Of a DNA stretch of 64,000 nucleotides, positions 36,239 to 45,872 are shown in pieces. The position numbers and the translations under genes are program-made. The stretch is from Granulicella sp. S156. GTDB lineage: Bacteria; Acidobacteriota; Terriglobia; Terriglobales; Acidobacteriaceae. The notes below the pieces were generated by a model, which saw nothing but the letters and a program-made list of their open reading frames with translations, had not been told where the DNA came from and did no database searches. Every line of letters begins with the position of its first letter. Position 1 is the stretch's first letter. The stretch lies in NCBI RefSeq assembly GCF_009766105.1, contig NZ_LMUH01000020.1:152033-216032 (forward strand), read 5' to 3'.

Positions 36239-36735
36239 TACTTCTTACCTAAACCTAATCGAATCAATCAAGCCGTGCATTCAAAGGTGATGCTATCTAT
36301 CGACTGGGTGGCTACCGCTTCGCGCGCCCTAAACGCATCAGCTCTCCGCTTTACCTGGCAAACAGGAAGGCTTTGATTTGGTCCTGTAAAAGAATGGCTG
36401 CTCCTCGCTAACTTCGGCACCAGTGCGTGTGCGACACCGATGTGAACAATGGGGCTCGTTGCCTGCATCTCGCACTGCGGCTGATATGGTTTGCTCTTGG
36501 ACCGCATCGTTTTTTTAGTTTTCAGTAGATTCTGCTACGACTTTAGGGAAATTTTAGATCAACAAATACCCCTTTTCATCAGGTTTTATAGGGACATTGT
36601 TGGTTTTCAGGATCGACTAAAAGAGCCAATCGCAAATGCCATGCATAGAGGCTCTAGGCTAAGACGCTATTGGCCAGGATGCGAGATAGACGATGGCGAA
36701 GTCACTCGGCAATCACATCAAAAACGACTCTTTCT
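36239..36735. other. Gap between tRNA-Ser and the marR gene
   Basis: About 500 bases that are AT-richer than their surroundings around 36500-36620. No gene with a binding site or recognisable domain was found; the open frames at 36268-36507 (minus) and 36491-36835 (plus, overlapping marR) show nothing conserved. No copy of the tRNA 3' end was seen, so there is no sign of an integrated element here. Confidence 0.5.
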
Positions 36736-37182
36736 TTACTCCCGTACTGCTTCGGCACAATCGGCGAGTCGATTGAGTTGTTCCATCAATGATCCGTATG
36801 CACTTGGACCAAAACTTCGGATTAGGCGGTCCTGAAAATCCTCCCAGCACGCAGCAGCCTTTGTCAGGATCTGTCGGCCTCGCTTTGTAACAGTCGCCGA
36901 TCTAGAGCGAGCATCAGCCCCTGCGGCCATTACCAGCCATCCGTCTCGAATCATTGGCGCAATCGCTCGGTAGAGAGAAGTCCGATCCATCTCAAGCTCG
37001 TGTGCGACCCTCGCGAGAGGCTCCCCTTCTCTTCTCGAGATGCAACCTAGTACAGCTAATTGGGTGATATTGATGCCAGCGCTTTTTAAAGCCTCATCGT
37101 AAGTCCGACCAAGAATGCGAGAGAGTTTCTTAACTGTCGTGCAGGCGCAAGGCGTTGATCCAGGAGCATCTGATGTGTACAC
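36736..37182 (-). CDS. MarR-family regulator
   Basis: A 148-residue winged-helix repressor. The sequence contains ARVAHELEMDRTSLYRAIAP (recognition helix) and LVMAAGADARSRSATVTKRG (wing with the DxRSR pattern). N-terminal residues PCACTTVKKLSRILGRTYDE are usual for the dimerisation helix. It is divergent from the RND efflux operon, so it probably represses efflux and is released by a toxic compound. Two palindromes lie in the gap. The start is given as GTG 37182; no good ribosome binding site precedes it, so translation may be leaderless or start later. Confidence 0.88.
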   Translation of the reverse strand: MYTSDAPGSTPCACTTVKKLSRILGRTYDEALKSAGINITQLAVLGCISRREGEPLARVAHELEMDRTSLYRAIAPMIRDGWLVMAAGADARSRSATVTKRGRQILTKAAACWEDFQDRLIRSFGPSAYGSLMEQLNRLADCAEAVRE

Positions 37183-37380
37183 CTCTCGATTCTATCATTT
37201 CCTTCGGAATAATCGAAAGTAGCCATTCATGGGCGGACGGCAGACGCAATCCTTTGTCTTCTGGATATTAGCCATAAGGGATTGATATACAGAGACCCAG
37301 CAGTGCCTCACAAATCTTCAAGCTCATAAAAGGCCTCCTGTTCTCTTAAGTACTTCCTCGGAATAAATATCAATGAGACG

Positions 37381-37405
37381 TATTTAAATAAGATGTATAT
37401 ACATC
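37381..37405. promoter_or_regulatory. Adjacent palindromes, candidate MarR operator
   Basis: TATTTAAATA (37381-37390) is followed one base later by GATGTATATACATC (37392-37405); both are perfectly symmetric. They lie about 200 bases before the marR start and 330 before the RND permease, in the AT-rich part of the divergent gap. MarR proteins bind 16-20-bp AT-rich palindromes of this type. Confidence 0.5.
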
Positions 37406-37542
37406 AGTTGTGATACGATCAGCATTATGTTGATTGCGCGAACACAATCAGTTTTGTACTCGGCATCGACGCTGATTTTTTTCGCTATCGCACTTGCTCT
37501 TCAGTCGCTCGCGCTCGGCCGTGCTCTAGCAGCGGCTTTTAG

Positions 37543-37642
37543 GGCGCTGTTGCATTCATTCGAAAGTGGCTTCTCGGGATACAGGATGTAGGGGCTTCGC
37601 ATATCAACTCACTACATGTTTAGAAGTCGATGCAACAGCGCC
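37543..37642. mobile_element. 100-bp miniature element with IS6-like terminal repeats
   Basis: GGCGCTGTTGCA (37543-37554) and TGCAACAGCGCC (37631-37642) are perfect 12-bp inverted repeats at the ends of a 100-bp stretch. They resemble the ends of IS6-family elements (IS26 ends with GGCACTGTTGCA). The inside has no gene. The flanking 8 bases do not match, so no target duplication is visible. It separates the candidate MarR operator from the RND operon and could supply or disturb a promoter. Confidence 0.55.
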
Positions 37643-37732
37643 GACTACTTTCATCTCACCCTATAACTCAAGGCATCTTCCATTGATTCGCGACAGACTC
37701 AGTGGCCTGGCCTCTGCAGGAGACGCGTTTTT

Positions 37733-40700
37733 ATGTGGATTGTGAAGCTGGCTCTGGATCGTCCCTATACGTTCATCGTGGCATCGATCCTGATTCTATT
37801 TCTTGGTTTGTCGTCTACCGCCACGATGCCGGCCGACATCTTTCCCAATATTGATATCCCGATCATCACGGTGGTATACGACTACCGTGGCCTGCCTGCA
37901 GAAGAGTTAGAGCAACGTATCACGACGTTCAACGAGTTCATCACCACGACCGTGAACGATGTGAGGTCGGTCGATTCACAGACGATCCGCGGCTATGCCG
38001 TGCTCATGATCTACTTCCAGCCGCAAGTTCATATTGATTCGGCGATGGCCCAGGTGGGAGCCGCCGTGCAGTCGATCCGCTTCCGGTTCCCGAGTGGAGT
38101 GAACCCGCCCTGGGTACTCCGTTTCAGCGCATCCACCGTGCCGATCTATCAACTCGCGCTTTCCAGTAACACGCTGTCCCAATCAGACCTCTACGACTAT
38201 GGCATCTACAAGATCCGTACGAAGATTTCGAGCGTCCCCGGCACAATACTCTCCGCGCCTTACGGGGGCGTCGTCCGACAGATCATGGTGGACCTCAACC
38301 AGAGAGAACTTCTGGCGAACAAGCTCACTCCGATGGACATCGAGCAGGTCATCAGCAACCAGGATGTGACGATGCCGACAGGAACGATCAAGATCGCTGG
38401 CCGTGAGTATGGTTCCATCTTGAACAATAGTCCAACGGATGCTCTGGCCCTGAACGATGTTCCCGTAAAGACCGTCGGACGCTCGGTCATCTTTATGCGG
38501 GACGTGGCCCATGTCCGTGACGGCTGGCTGGTGCAGCAAAACGTGGTGCGGGCGAACGGCAAGCCGTCCGTGCTCAACCTGATCTATCGCAACGGCGCAG
38601 TGTCCACGCTCTCCATCATCGACGACATCAAGACCAAAATTCTTCCCGGTGTACGGGCTGCCGCTCCAAAGGGAATGAACATTGCGGGTCTGTTCGACCA
38701 GTCCATCATTGTTCATGCCGCCATCGCGGGCGTAGTGCGAGAGGGCATCATCGCGTCGCTACTTACGGCCCTTATGATCCTGGTCTTTCTTGGAAGCTGG
38801 CGCAGCACCCTGATCGTCGCTATCTCGATCCCGCTATCGATCCTGAGCTCGATTATCGTTCTCAACGCTCTGGGTCAGACGCTGAACACGATGACACTCG
38901 GCGGTCTGGCCCTCGCGATCGGCATTTTGGTGGACGATGCGACGGTAACCATCGAAAACATTCACCGCCATATCGGCAAACAGTCTCTGTACGACGCGGT
39001 GATGCAGGGAGCTTCGGAGATTGCTACACCTACGTTCGTATCGACGTTGACGATCTGCATCGTCTTTGTGTCCGTGCTCTTCCTCACGGGCCCGGCACGA
39101 TACTTACTGGTCCCGATGGCGATGGCCGTGGTCTTCGCCATGATCCCGTCCTACGTTTTGTCGCGGACGCTGGTCCCAACGCTGGTTAACTACCTGCTTG
39201 CGAATGAAGTGCATGCATCTGAGGATGCTCCGGATCATACGTTAGAAGAAGGTTCGCCGTCGTGGCTGCGTCGCTTCAATGTGGCCTTCAACCGCAGGTA
39301 TGAGAAGGTTCAGGCGATCTACTCCCAGTGTCTGGAGCGGTTTCTTCTGCATCGGCGTCGTTCCCTCATCTTCAGTACGTGCATTATGCTAAGCGCGCTC
39401 CTGATCCTGCCTTTTGTGGGACAGGATTTCTTCCCTACGGTTGATACGGGGCAGTTCCGGCTGCATGTACGGCTCATGCCGGGAACTCGTATCGAAGAGT
39501 CCGGCGTGCAGTTCAGCAGAGTGGAAGAACAGATTCGTCATGTTATCCCGGCCAACCAACTCGACCTGATCCTCGACAACATCGGCGTGCCCCAGGACCC
39601 ATTCAATTTCACCTTCGGTTATACGCCCAACATCGGACCGTTTGATGGCGAGATTCTCGTCTCGCTTAACAGCGAGCATCATTCTAAAACCGACAAGTAT
39701 ATCGAGGAATTACGACGTTCGCTCCCGCGGCAATTTCCGGATATGACGTTTTACTTTGAACCTGCGGATATGATCACGCAGATTCTGAACTTCGGCCTTT
39801 CAGCCCCGATTGATGTTCAGGTTCAAGGAACGGATGAGGCAAACAACTATGCTGTCGCGCGTGAGTTGCGTTCCCGTCTGTCCGGGATTCCCGGCGCTGT
39901 CGATGTTCATCTCCAACAGGTCGTCAATAGCCCCGCCTTCAAGATTGACGTCGACCGTGTTCGCGCAGCGGAGTTCGGGCTTACGCAGCAGGATGTGGCA
40001 AACAGTGCCTTCGTCTCCATGGCCTCAGGCTATGCCGTTGCGCCCAACTTCTGGGTCGACCCGAAGATGCACGTGACGTACACGGTCACGGCGCAGACTC
40101 CCCAATATCGTCTCGATTCCCTGAACGCGTTGAAGAACACTCCCATTCCCATCAAGTCCGACCCGAACCGAATGGAACTGCTTGGAAACATGGCAACGAT
40201 CAAGCCAACGTTTGAGCCGCTTGTGATCAATCATCACAATGTGCAGCGAGTATACGATGTCATGCTCTCGCCGCAGGATACCGATCTGGGGACGATTTCA
40301 GCACGCGTGCAGAAGATCGTTGACGAAGAACAGAAGAAACTGGGCCCCGGAAACCTGATCGAGATCCGAGGGCAGGTCGAGAGCATGCACGAAGCCTTCG
40401 CGAGGCTTGGCGTCGGACTGGTCTTTGCCGCAGTGCTTGTCTATCTGCTGATCGTCGTGAACTTTCAGAGTTGGCTCGATCCTTTCATCATCATCTGTGC
40501 GCTGCCGGGAGGCTTCTGCGGTGTGGTGTGGTCTCTTTACCTAACTCAAACGACCTTCAACGTTCCCAGTCTGATGGGTGCCATCATCACCATCGGAGTT
40601 GCTACGGCGAACTCCATCCTGCTGGTTACGATGGCGAAACAGATACATCAAGCGGGCGGGTCGGCATTTTCTTCGGCTGTAGAAGCCGGTGCCACTCGGC

Positions 40701-40915
40701 TTCGCCCTATTGTAATGACGGCCTTCGCCATGATTGTCGGTATGCTGCCAATGGCGCTCGGCCTTGGTGAAGGCGGCGAGCAGAACGCTCCACTCGCACG
40801 CGCTGTCATCGGCGGACTGCTGATCGCAACGCTGGCCACACTTTTCTTCGTACCGCTGATGTACACCCTCATCCACGGACGAAACGAGAACCATCACCAG
40901 GAGATTGCCCAGTGA
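37733..40915 (+). CDS. RND efflux permease (AcrB/MdtC-like inner membrane transporter)
   Basis: A 1060-residue inner-membrane proton antiporter subunit. It shows 12 transmembrane helices in two halves with large periplasmic loops. The N-terminus reads ALDRPYTFIVASILILFLGL. The proton relay pair Asp401-Asp402 lies in LAIGILVDDATVTIENIHRH (AcrB D407-D408). The equivalent of AcrB Lys940 is not present: the matching helix reads GVATANSILLVTMAKQIHQ with Thr, as in several divergent RND clades. The family exports drugs, dyes, detergents or other toxic compounds through an adaptor and an outer-membrane channel. It is first in a three-gene operon; the next gene overlaps its stop by 4 bases. Order permease-adaptor-channel is less usual than adaptor first. 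Confidence 0.93.
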   Translation: MWIVKLALDRPYTFIVASILILFLGLSSTATMPADIFPNIDIPIITVVYDYRGLPAEELEQRITTFNEFITTTVNDVRSVDSQTIRGYAVLMIYFQPQVHIDSAMAQVGAAVQSIRFRFPSGVNPPWVLRFSASTVPIYQLALSSNTLSQSDLYDYGIYKIRTKISSVPGTILSAPYGGVVRQIMVDLNQRELLANKLTPMDIEQVISNQDVTMPTGTIKIAGREYGSILNNSPTDALALNDVPVKTVGRSVIFMRDVAHVRDGWLVQQNVVRANGKPSVLNLIYRNGAVSTLSIIDDIKTKILPGVRAAAPKGMNIAGLFDQSIIVHAAIAGVVREGIIASLLTALMILVFLGSWRSTLIVAISIPLSILSSIIVLNALGQTLNTMTLGGLALAIGILVDDATVTIENIHRHIGKQSLYDAVMQGASEIATPTFVSTLTICIVFVSVLFLTGPARYLLVPMAMAVVFAMIPSYVLSRTLVPTLVNYLLANEVHASEDAPDHTLEEGSPSWLRRFNVAFNRRYEKVQAIYSQCLERFLLHRRRSLIFSTCIMLSALLILPFVGQDFFPTVDTGQFRLHVRLMPGTRIEESGVQFSRVEEQIRHVIPANQLDLILDNIGVPQDPFNFTFGYTPNIGPFDGEILVSLNSEHHSKTDKYIEELRRSLPRQFPDMTFYFEPADMITQILNFGLSAPIDVQVQGTDEANNYAVARELRSRLSGIPGAVDVHLQQVVNSPAFKIDVDRVRAAEFGLTQQDVANSAFVSMASGYAVAPNFWVDPKMHVTYTVTAQTPQYRLDSLNALKNTPIPIKSDPNRMELLGNMATIKPTFEPLVINHHNVQRVYDVMLSPQDTDLGTISARVQKIVDEEQKKLGPGNLIEIRGQVESMHEAFARLGVGLVFAAVLVYLLIVVNFQSWLDPFIIICALPGGFCGVVWSLYLTQTTFNVPSLMGAIITIGVATANSILLVTMAKQIHQAGGSAFSSAVEAGATRLRPIVMTAFAMIVGMLPMALGLGEGGEQNAPLARAVIGGLLIATLATLFFVPLMYTLIHGRNENHHQEIAQ

Positions 40916-42174
40916 CGATGCACCCATCCCATGAAGTAATAACGAAGTCTTCCTCGCCTGAAGCGTCTCGCAACAAGAGGACGGTAGTCCTGTTCGCCGT
41001 GGCCGCTCTTCTGCTCTTGGCACTTGGAGCCATTCCTCGCATCTTGAGGGCTCATCGAGCAGACGATGTCGTACATGCAAGCCCTGTGCTCTACCCGGAA
41101 GTGCTGGTTGTCCATCCCCAATCGGCCCCCTCGGAAAGTATCTTCTCAATTCCCGGTGATCTTCAGGCTCTCTACACGGCGTCTATCTTCTCTCGAACAA
41201 ATGGTTATGTAGAAAAGCGTTTTGTCGACATAGGCTCTCACGTAAAGGCAGGTGAACTCCTGGCGCTGGTTTCGGCCCCCGAGGTCGACCGCCAGTTGGA
41301 CCAGGTACGTGCCTCCGCCACTCAAGCTGATGCCGCTCTGCAGGAGGCAACAGCCTCCTTGCAGCAGGCTGAGGCAAACGTGAACCTGGCCCGCATTACG
41401 CGGGACCGCTATGCAAAGCTCCAAGGAACGCGTGCCATAACCCAGCAGTCTTTCGATGAGGCGGATCAGACCTATAACGCACGTGTGGCGGATGTTGCTG
41501 CGGCGAAGGCGCATATTAGTGTAGCCAAGGCAAATCTTCAGGCACGCACGGCAGACATGCAACGTACCTCCCAGCTCAAAGGATTCGAGAGAATTGTTGC
41601 GCCATTTGAAGGTGTAATCACGGCACGCAATGTGGAGCAGGGTGACCTGGTCAACGATGGGAGCGATAACGGTGCGAAGAGCCTATTTACTGTGGCTCAA
41701 AGCGGCAAGCTACGTGTTCAGGCGGAGGTGCCCCAATCTGCCGCGCTCGCGCTCAAAGCAGGCCAGCAAGCCGTGATTACGGCGGATGAGGTGCCTGGCC
41801 GAAAGTATCTCGGGACGATTACCCGAACTGCGGAATCGGTCGATACGAACGCCCGCACCATGTTGACCGAAGTACAGGTCGACAATCGTGACGGCTCGTT
41901 GCTTCCAGGTATGTACGGACAGGTCACCTTCCATATCCCACAACTCCAACACTCTTTTGTCATTCCTGCAACTGCACTTGTCATCGATAAAAACGGCATG
42001 CATGTAGTCACAGTCAGTGCTGATAACAATGTGCATTTTGTCCCGGTTGATATTGGTCAGGACATGGGAGCGAACGTCGAGATTGCGACGGGGCTCCATG
42101 GCGGAGAAAGTCTGGTTACAAATCCCAGCGACCTTCTTACGGATGGTGAACAGGTCACCATCGCTCAGCCCTGA
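40912..42174 (+). CDS. RND efflux periplasmic adaptor (membrane-fusion protein)
   Basis: A 420-residue adaptor with an N-terminal membrane anchor (RTVVLFAVAALLLLALGAIP), a beta-barrel, lipoyl half-motifs and a long alpha-hairpin. SIFSRTNGYVEKRFVDIGSH and the other half FEGVITARNVEQGDLVND are lipoyl halves; ASATQADAALQEATASLQQA and the following region form the hairpin. It bridges the permease and the outer-membrane channel. GTG 40912 overlaps the permease stop by 4 bases; ATG 40918 is an alternative. Coupling with both neighbours fixes the operon. Confidence 0.93.
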   Translation: MTMHPSHEVITKSSSPEASRNKRTVVLFAVAALLLLALGAIPRILRAHRADDVVHASPVLYPEVLVVHPQSAPSESIFSIPGDLQALYTASIFSRTNGYVEKRFVDIGSHVKAGELLALVSAPEVDRQLDQVRASATQADAALQEATASLQQAEANVNLARITRDRYAKLQGTRAITQQSFDEADQTYNARVADVAAAKAHISVAKANLQARTADMQRTSQLKGFERIVAPFEGVITARNVEQGDLVNDGSDNGAKSLFTVAQSGKLRVQAEVPQSAALALKAGQQAVITADEVPGRKYLGTITRTAESVDTNARTMLTEVQVDNRDGSLLPGMYGQVTFHIPQLQHSFVIPATALVIDKNGMHVVTVSADNNVHFVPVDIGQDMGANVEIATGLHGGESLVTNPSDLLTDGEQVTIAQP

Positions 42175-42191
42175 GCGAAAGAGAGGATTCC

Positions 42192-43643
42192 ATGAAGAAA
42201 TGCATCTCATTCCCTGCTTTGCTTCCTATTGCAATCAGTCTCACCGGTTGCATGGTTGGACCGCGCTATCAACGGCCCGCCGCTCCAGTTCCACCGGAGT
42301 TCAAAGAGAACTCCGCGATTGCCCCGGGCTGGAAACTGGGAGCGCCCAACGATGTTGCCCTGAAAGGCGATTGGTGGACGCTATATAGAGATCCGCAACT
42401 CAACGCGCTTGAGCCACAGGTGGATACTGCCAACCAGGGCCTCAAGATCAGTGAGGCGAACTTTCGCGCTGCGCGTGCTGTTGTTGGTTTTGCCCGTGCT
42501 GATCAAGCTCCTACGATTGGAACCTCTCCAAACGCAGGAACGGTGCGCGATTCTGCAAACTCCCCATATTTCGACAAGACGCTTGCAAACAACGGAAGCG
42601 GCAATCTCATCCTCCCGCTTGATCTCAACTATGAAGTTGATCTGTGGGGCAGAGTTCGCCGCCAGGTGGCTATGGCGCAAGCAGAGATGCAGGAGAACGC
42701 TGCCGATCTGGCAAACGCTCGCCTGAGCCTCCACGCAGAGCTTGCCATGGATTACTTCGGCCTGCGGAGCGCCGATGCACGGGAGAAGCTTCTTGACGAT
42801 ACGATCCATGCCTACCAAGATGCCTACGACCTGACAAAGCAGCGAGTGGACGGGGATCTCGCAGTACAGTCAGATGTCGATCAGGCAGAGGCGCAACTGC
42901 ATCAAGCACAAGTGCAGCGGAACGACGTCGAGATTCAGCGCTCTCAACTGGAACATGCCATTGCCATCCTTGTGGGCAAACCTCCTGCAATGTTCACTCT
43001 TGCGTCCGACCCGGGTGCCATTCACTCTCTTGCAGTTCCACGAGGTCCCGTTGCATTGCCTTCAGCACTATTGGAGCGGCGCCCCGATATTGCCATTCAG
43101 GAAAGACAGATGGCGGCGGCGAACGAAGCGATAGGAATTGCGAAGGCCGCCTACTATCCGTCTCTCTCGATCAGTGCTATCGCAGGAATACAGTCGATCT
43201 CTCCTGCGGACTGGTTTACGTGGCCTAGCCGTTTCTGGGCCGTAGGCGGAACACTTTCGGAAACGCTCTTCGATGCAGGGCGTCGGCATGCGCGCACGAA
43301 CCAGGCAGCCGCGAACTACGATGCCTCTGTGGCCAGCTACCGGCAAACGGTTCTGCAGAGCTTTCAGCAGGTGGAAGACACCCTTACCGCTCTCCGTGTC
43401 CTCCAGACTGAGTCGGAGAATCAACATGGTGCAACAGCTGCTTCCCTGCGTGCCTTGAAGGCCTTCAAGGAGCGATACGACGGCGGACTCGAGCTCTATC
43501 TCCAGGTTGTAGTTGCGCAGACGACAGCTCTGGGTAATCAACGCAATGACATCGACATCATCCAGCGGCAGCTTGATGCAAGTGTCCTGTTGATCAAAGC
43601 CCTGGGTGGTGGATGGACCACGCAACAGCTACCAGGCTTTTGA
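42192..43643 (+). CDS. Outer-membrane efflux channel, NodT/OprM family lipoprotein
   Basis: A 483-residue TolC-like protein with a lipobox (ALLPIAISLTGC, Cys20) and the typical N-terminus MVGPRYQRPAAPVPPEF. Two OEP repeats follow, each rich in helical coiled coil (QAEMQENAADLANARLSLHA; RRHARTNQAAANYDASVASY), and LLERRPDIAIQERQMAAANE is the usual central motif. It ends in GGGW. It lies 17 bases after the adaptor and completes the tripartite RND pump. No rho-independent terminator was recognised after it. Confidence 0.94.
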   Translation: MKKCISFPALLPIAISLTGCMVGPRYQRPAAPVPPEFKENSAIAPGWKLGAPNDVALKGDWWTLYRDPQLNALEPQVDTANQGLKISEANFRAARAVVGFARADQAPTIGTSPNAGTVRDSANSPYFDKTLANNGSGNLILPLDLNYEVDLWGRVRRQVAMAQAEMQENAADLANARLSLHAELAMDYFGLRSADAREKLLDDTIHAYQDAYDLTKQRVDGDLAVQSDVDQAEAQLHQAQVQRNDVEIQRSQLEHAIAILVGKPPAMFTLASDPGAIHSLAVPRGPVALPSALLERRPDIAIQERQMAAANEAIGIAKAAYYPSLSISAIAGIQSISPADWFTWPSRFWAVGGTLSETLFDAGRRHARTNQAAANYDASVASYRQTVLQSFQQVEDTLTALRVLQTESENQHGATAASLRALKAFKERYDGGLELYLQVVVAQTTALGNQRNDIDIIQRQLDASVLLIKALGGGWTTQQLPGF

Positions 43644-43884
43644 GCCCCGAGGTCCGAGGCGAAACGCGTTCTATAAGTCACCCCGGCCCATCGGCAAACG
43701 AAAGGTAGTATATGCATATGAACGAAAAGCCATAGAATCGCGGTTTGCGGGAACGGCACATTCGCCTTATGGCGCTGGGCTCAACGATAGATGTCGGTCT
43801 ATTCCTGGGTTCGGTCAGCGCCTTGTGACCTTCTCGTCATAGCGCATTTCAGCCCTCATCCAGAAGCTTTCGATCTATTTTCCC

Positions 43885-44769
43885 TTAGAACCGAGAAGAT
43901 GTCGACTGCCTCGCCGACGAACTATGGCGCTCGTCGACAGATCGAATCGCCTCTGGAGGAAATAAGTCGGGTCTCAGTTCATAGATACGGTAGAGGAAAC
44001 CTCTCTCATGAAGGTAGAACCGCGACATGTTGCCGATAAATTTAATGAAAGCCACCACCTCTGGATCCGCTTCCTGGAACGCATTCCTGGCGTTACTGGA
44101 GACCACAATGGCGCACGGGGCGTCGAGATCGATGCACCAAAGCATCGTCGACCGCAGCTGTTTGCGCCGTTGGTCTGACGAAAAAAAATAACTGTTCTTC
44201 TTATCCTCTGTGTTATAGATGATTCTCGGATGCGAGCTTGGTTCACTGAAGAGCTTCGTCACTTCGTATTTGTTTTCCAAATACCAATGGGAATTGCGCT
44301 CTCTGATCTCCATACTTTTGGCAGTGCTCTCGTGGTTTGAATCGAAGTGTGCAAAGAGTAGTGGCTGGTCGCGATCGATAAAAATAGAGAGTTCAAAGTG
44401 CGATCCGGGTAACCACTCGTGAAGAAATTCTTCCGCGAACCTCAAAATCTCAGTGAGAATATATTGGCGCGTGGCGTAGTCGTCCAGTCCAGCATGTATA
44501 TCTTTCTCTAACAGGCGGTATCGATCGGACGAAAACCGGTCCAACTTGCTGAAGGAAATGACATCCTCTGGCTCTCTAGAGACCACTGTTAGAAAGGCCT
44601 TCCAGGTGGCGTACAGAACCGTCAAATTCAGCACGCCCGTAACTGCTTTGCCGACGGTAAAGCCCATCGCAATCATGGAATAGCAGAGATATACTTCAAG
44701 ACCGACGCAGGCAGCCGTGAAGACGCAAAAGAGAACAAACGCTGTTGAGCGTTCTATGGATTTCAGCAC
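43885..44769 (-). CDS. Two-TM membrane protein with a GAF-like cytoplasmic domain, unknown system
   Basis: A 294-residue protein. Two transmembrane segments lie at about residues 10-30 (AFVLFCVFTAACVGLEVYLC) and 38-58 (AVTGVLNLTVLYATWKAFL), followed by a linker (residues 64-95) and a soluble domain from about 100. The latter contains FELSIFIDRDQPLLFAHFDS and LRSTMLWCIDLDAPCAIVVS...FQEADPEVVAFIKFIGNMSR, a pattern close to GAF domains. GTG 44769 is chosen: it overlaps the kinase stop (TCGTGCTGA) and has GGAG 8 bases before; a longer frame from 44862 would overlap the kinase by 100 bases. Translational coupling implies that both proteins work together. Domain call is by pattern only. Confidence 0.72.
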   Translation of the reverse strand: MLKSIERSTAFVLFCVFTAACVGLEVYLCYSMIAMGFTVGKAVTGVLNLTVLYATWKAFLTVVSREPEDVISFSKLDRFSSDRYRLLEKDIHAGLDDYATRQYILTEILRFAEEFLHEWLPGSHFELSIFIDRDQPLLFAHFDSNHESTAKSMEIRERNSHWYLENKYEVTKLFSEPSSHPRIIYNTEDKKNSYFFSSDQRRKQLRSTMLWCIDLDAPCAIVVSSNARNAFQEADPEVVAFIKFIGNMSRFYLHERGFLYRIYELRPDLFPPEAIRSVDERHSSSARQSTSSRF

Positions 44770-45329
44770 GAGGAGATCTCCGAAAATAACTTCGCCATTG
44801 TTCTTTCGCTTAACCGTGTCGTGTCGAGTTCCAGAACCTCTCCACTTCGATTCTGGAGCCACTCCGTGTACAAAGACATCTGTTCTTTGAGGTTGTCGAT
44901 AATGAGACCGGGGCCCGCTAGATTCAGCATGCGTCTACGAAGGACATCCTGGCCCGAAGTAACAGTGACGATCAAATCAGGCTCAGGAATCTGAGCCTGG
45001 AGATTTTTTCCGAGTTGAGCCAGCCTATCGAATTGCTCCGTTGTCAGCAAGCCCGCTCGCATGTGCATCTTGCAGAACACCTCGATATCTTCATCGATAC
45101 TGCGATCGAATGCTATCTTGGGATTGCCTGAGACTTTACGCCATCCATCGTATCTGGCTTGCATGATGTGGCGCTGTAAGGGCTCGCAATATACAGTCGG
45201 TTCGGAGATGAATGCCTTGAACAACTCCTCGGGCACGTCTTCCTCGACGATCGAATACCCGCTCGTACGCAAGGAACGAGCCAGCGAAGTCTTGCCTGCG
45301 CCTGTAGGTCCTGAAAGCCAAATCATCAT
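44763..45329 (-). CDS. P-loop nucleoside-kinase-like protein
   Basis: A 188-residue protein starting MIWLSGPTGAGKTSLARSLR, a Walker A motif (GPTGAGKTS at residues 7-15). DRSIDEDIEVF at about residue 76 is close to the DRS motif of deoxynucleoside kinases, and RRRMLNLAGPGLIIDNLKEQ lies at the LID position. Size and order fit the deoxynucleoside kinase (dNK/dGK) fold, which phosphorylates deoxynucleosides with ATP. The lid arginines are partly conserved; the substrate site is not readable. It precedes the GAF-like membrane protein with a coupled start, which is unusual for a salvage kinase. It may have been recruited into a signalling or defence role. Family by motif; role is inference. Confidence 0.8.
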   Translation of the reverse strand: MMIWLSGPTGAGKTSLARSLRTSGYSIVEEDVPEELFKAFISEPTVYCEPLQRHIMQARYDGWRKVSGNPKIAFDRSIDEDIEVFCKMHMRAGLLTTEQFDRLAQLGKNLQAQIPEPDLIVTVTSGQDVLRRRMLNLAGPGLIIDNLKEQMSLYTEWLQNRSGEVLELDTTRLSERTMAKLFSEISSC

Positions 45330-45872
45330 CTGCGGTACCCAAACATCTTTAGTCTGCGATCACATCCGTCACCAGCGGAGGGAGTGAGCGAACGTAGTCT
45401 ATGGTTGATCATCCTAAGACTTCTGCACGGGCCCAATAGTGAATGTAACAATTCTGAGGCATGGCAGGCGTCAGACAAGCCCATCTCCTCAGACGCGCAT
45501 TCATGGCCTGAGGCCACTGGCCTTCGTTGTAGTGGAACATTTTGTTCAGATTCATACGCTTTGTTCTAACGTTCCCTTTGGGTATACGCACTGGGCGGCT
45601 CATTAGATTCAACGACACAGACACACGGCCAACCGCAGACTACGGTACCTATTTTTGCTTAGACTCAGGCCTGGGCCGTTCGACTCAATCTCCATGAGAA
45701 CTCCTGTCTCATGCCCAAATTGAAGATTGCGAGCAGTTCCGGAGATGCTCGGCCAGACGATGGAACGTCATCGAGGCGCTCCTTTTCAATAACTAGCATC
45801 CAACTTCTTGCAGGCGATCCTTGTACATGGGACGCGGCGTCAATCAGCAGCGCTTGGGGATTAGAGCACAGC
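45330..45872. other. Divergent gap between the kinase-like gene and the MscS gene
   Basis: About 540 bases with the promoters of both gene groups. The MscS frame is open back to ATG 45711 but without a membrane pattern or binding site. A minus-strand frame at 45409-45624 is open but unsupported. No terminator or palindrome of note was seen. Confidence 0.45.

Noticed and set aside
36151-36735. Integrated element at tRNA-Ser
   Set aside because: No integrase and no repeated tRNA 3' end in the flanking sequence.
36491-36835. 114-codon plus-strand frame overlapping marR
   Set aside because: Overlaps the 3' end of marR by about 100 bases and has no conserved part.
45409-45624. 71-codon minus-strand frame ahead of the kinase-like gene
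   Set aside because: Looks protein-like in parts but has no binding site or known domain.
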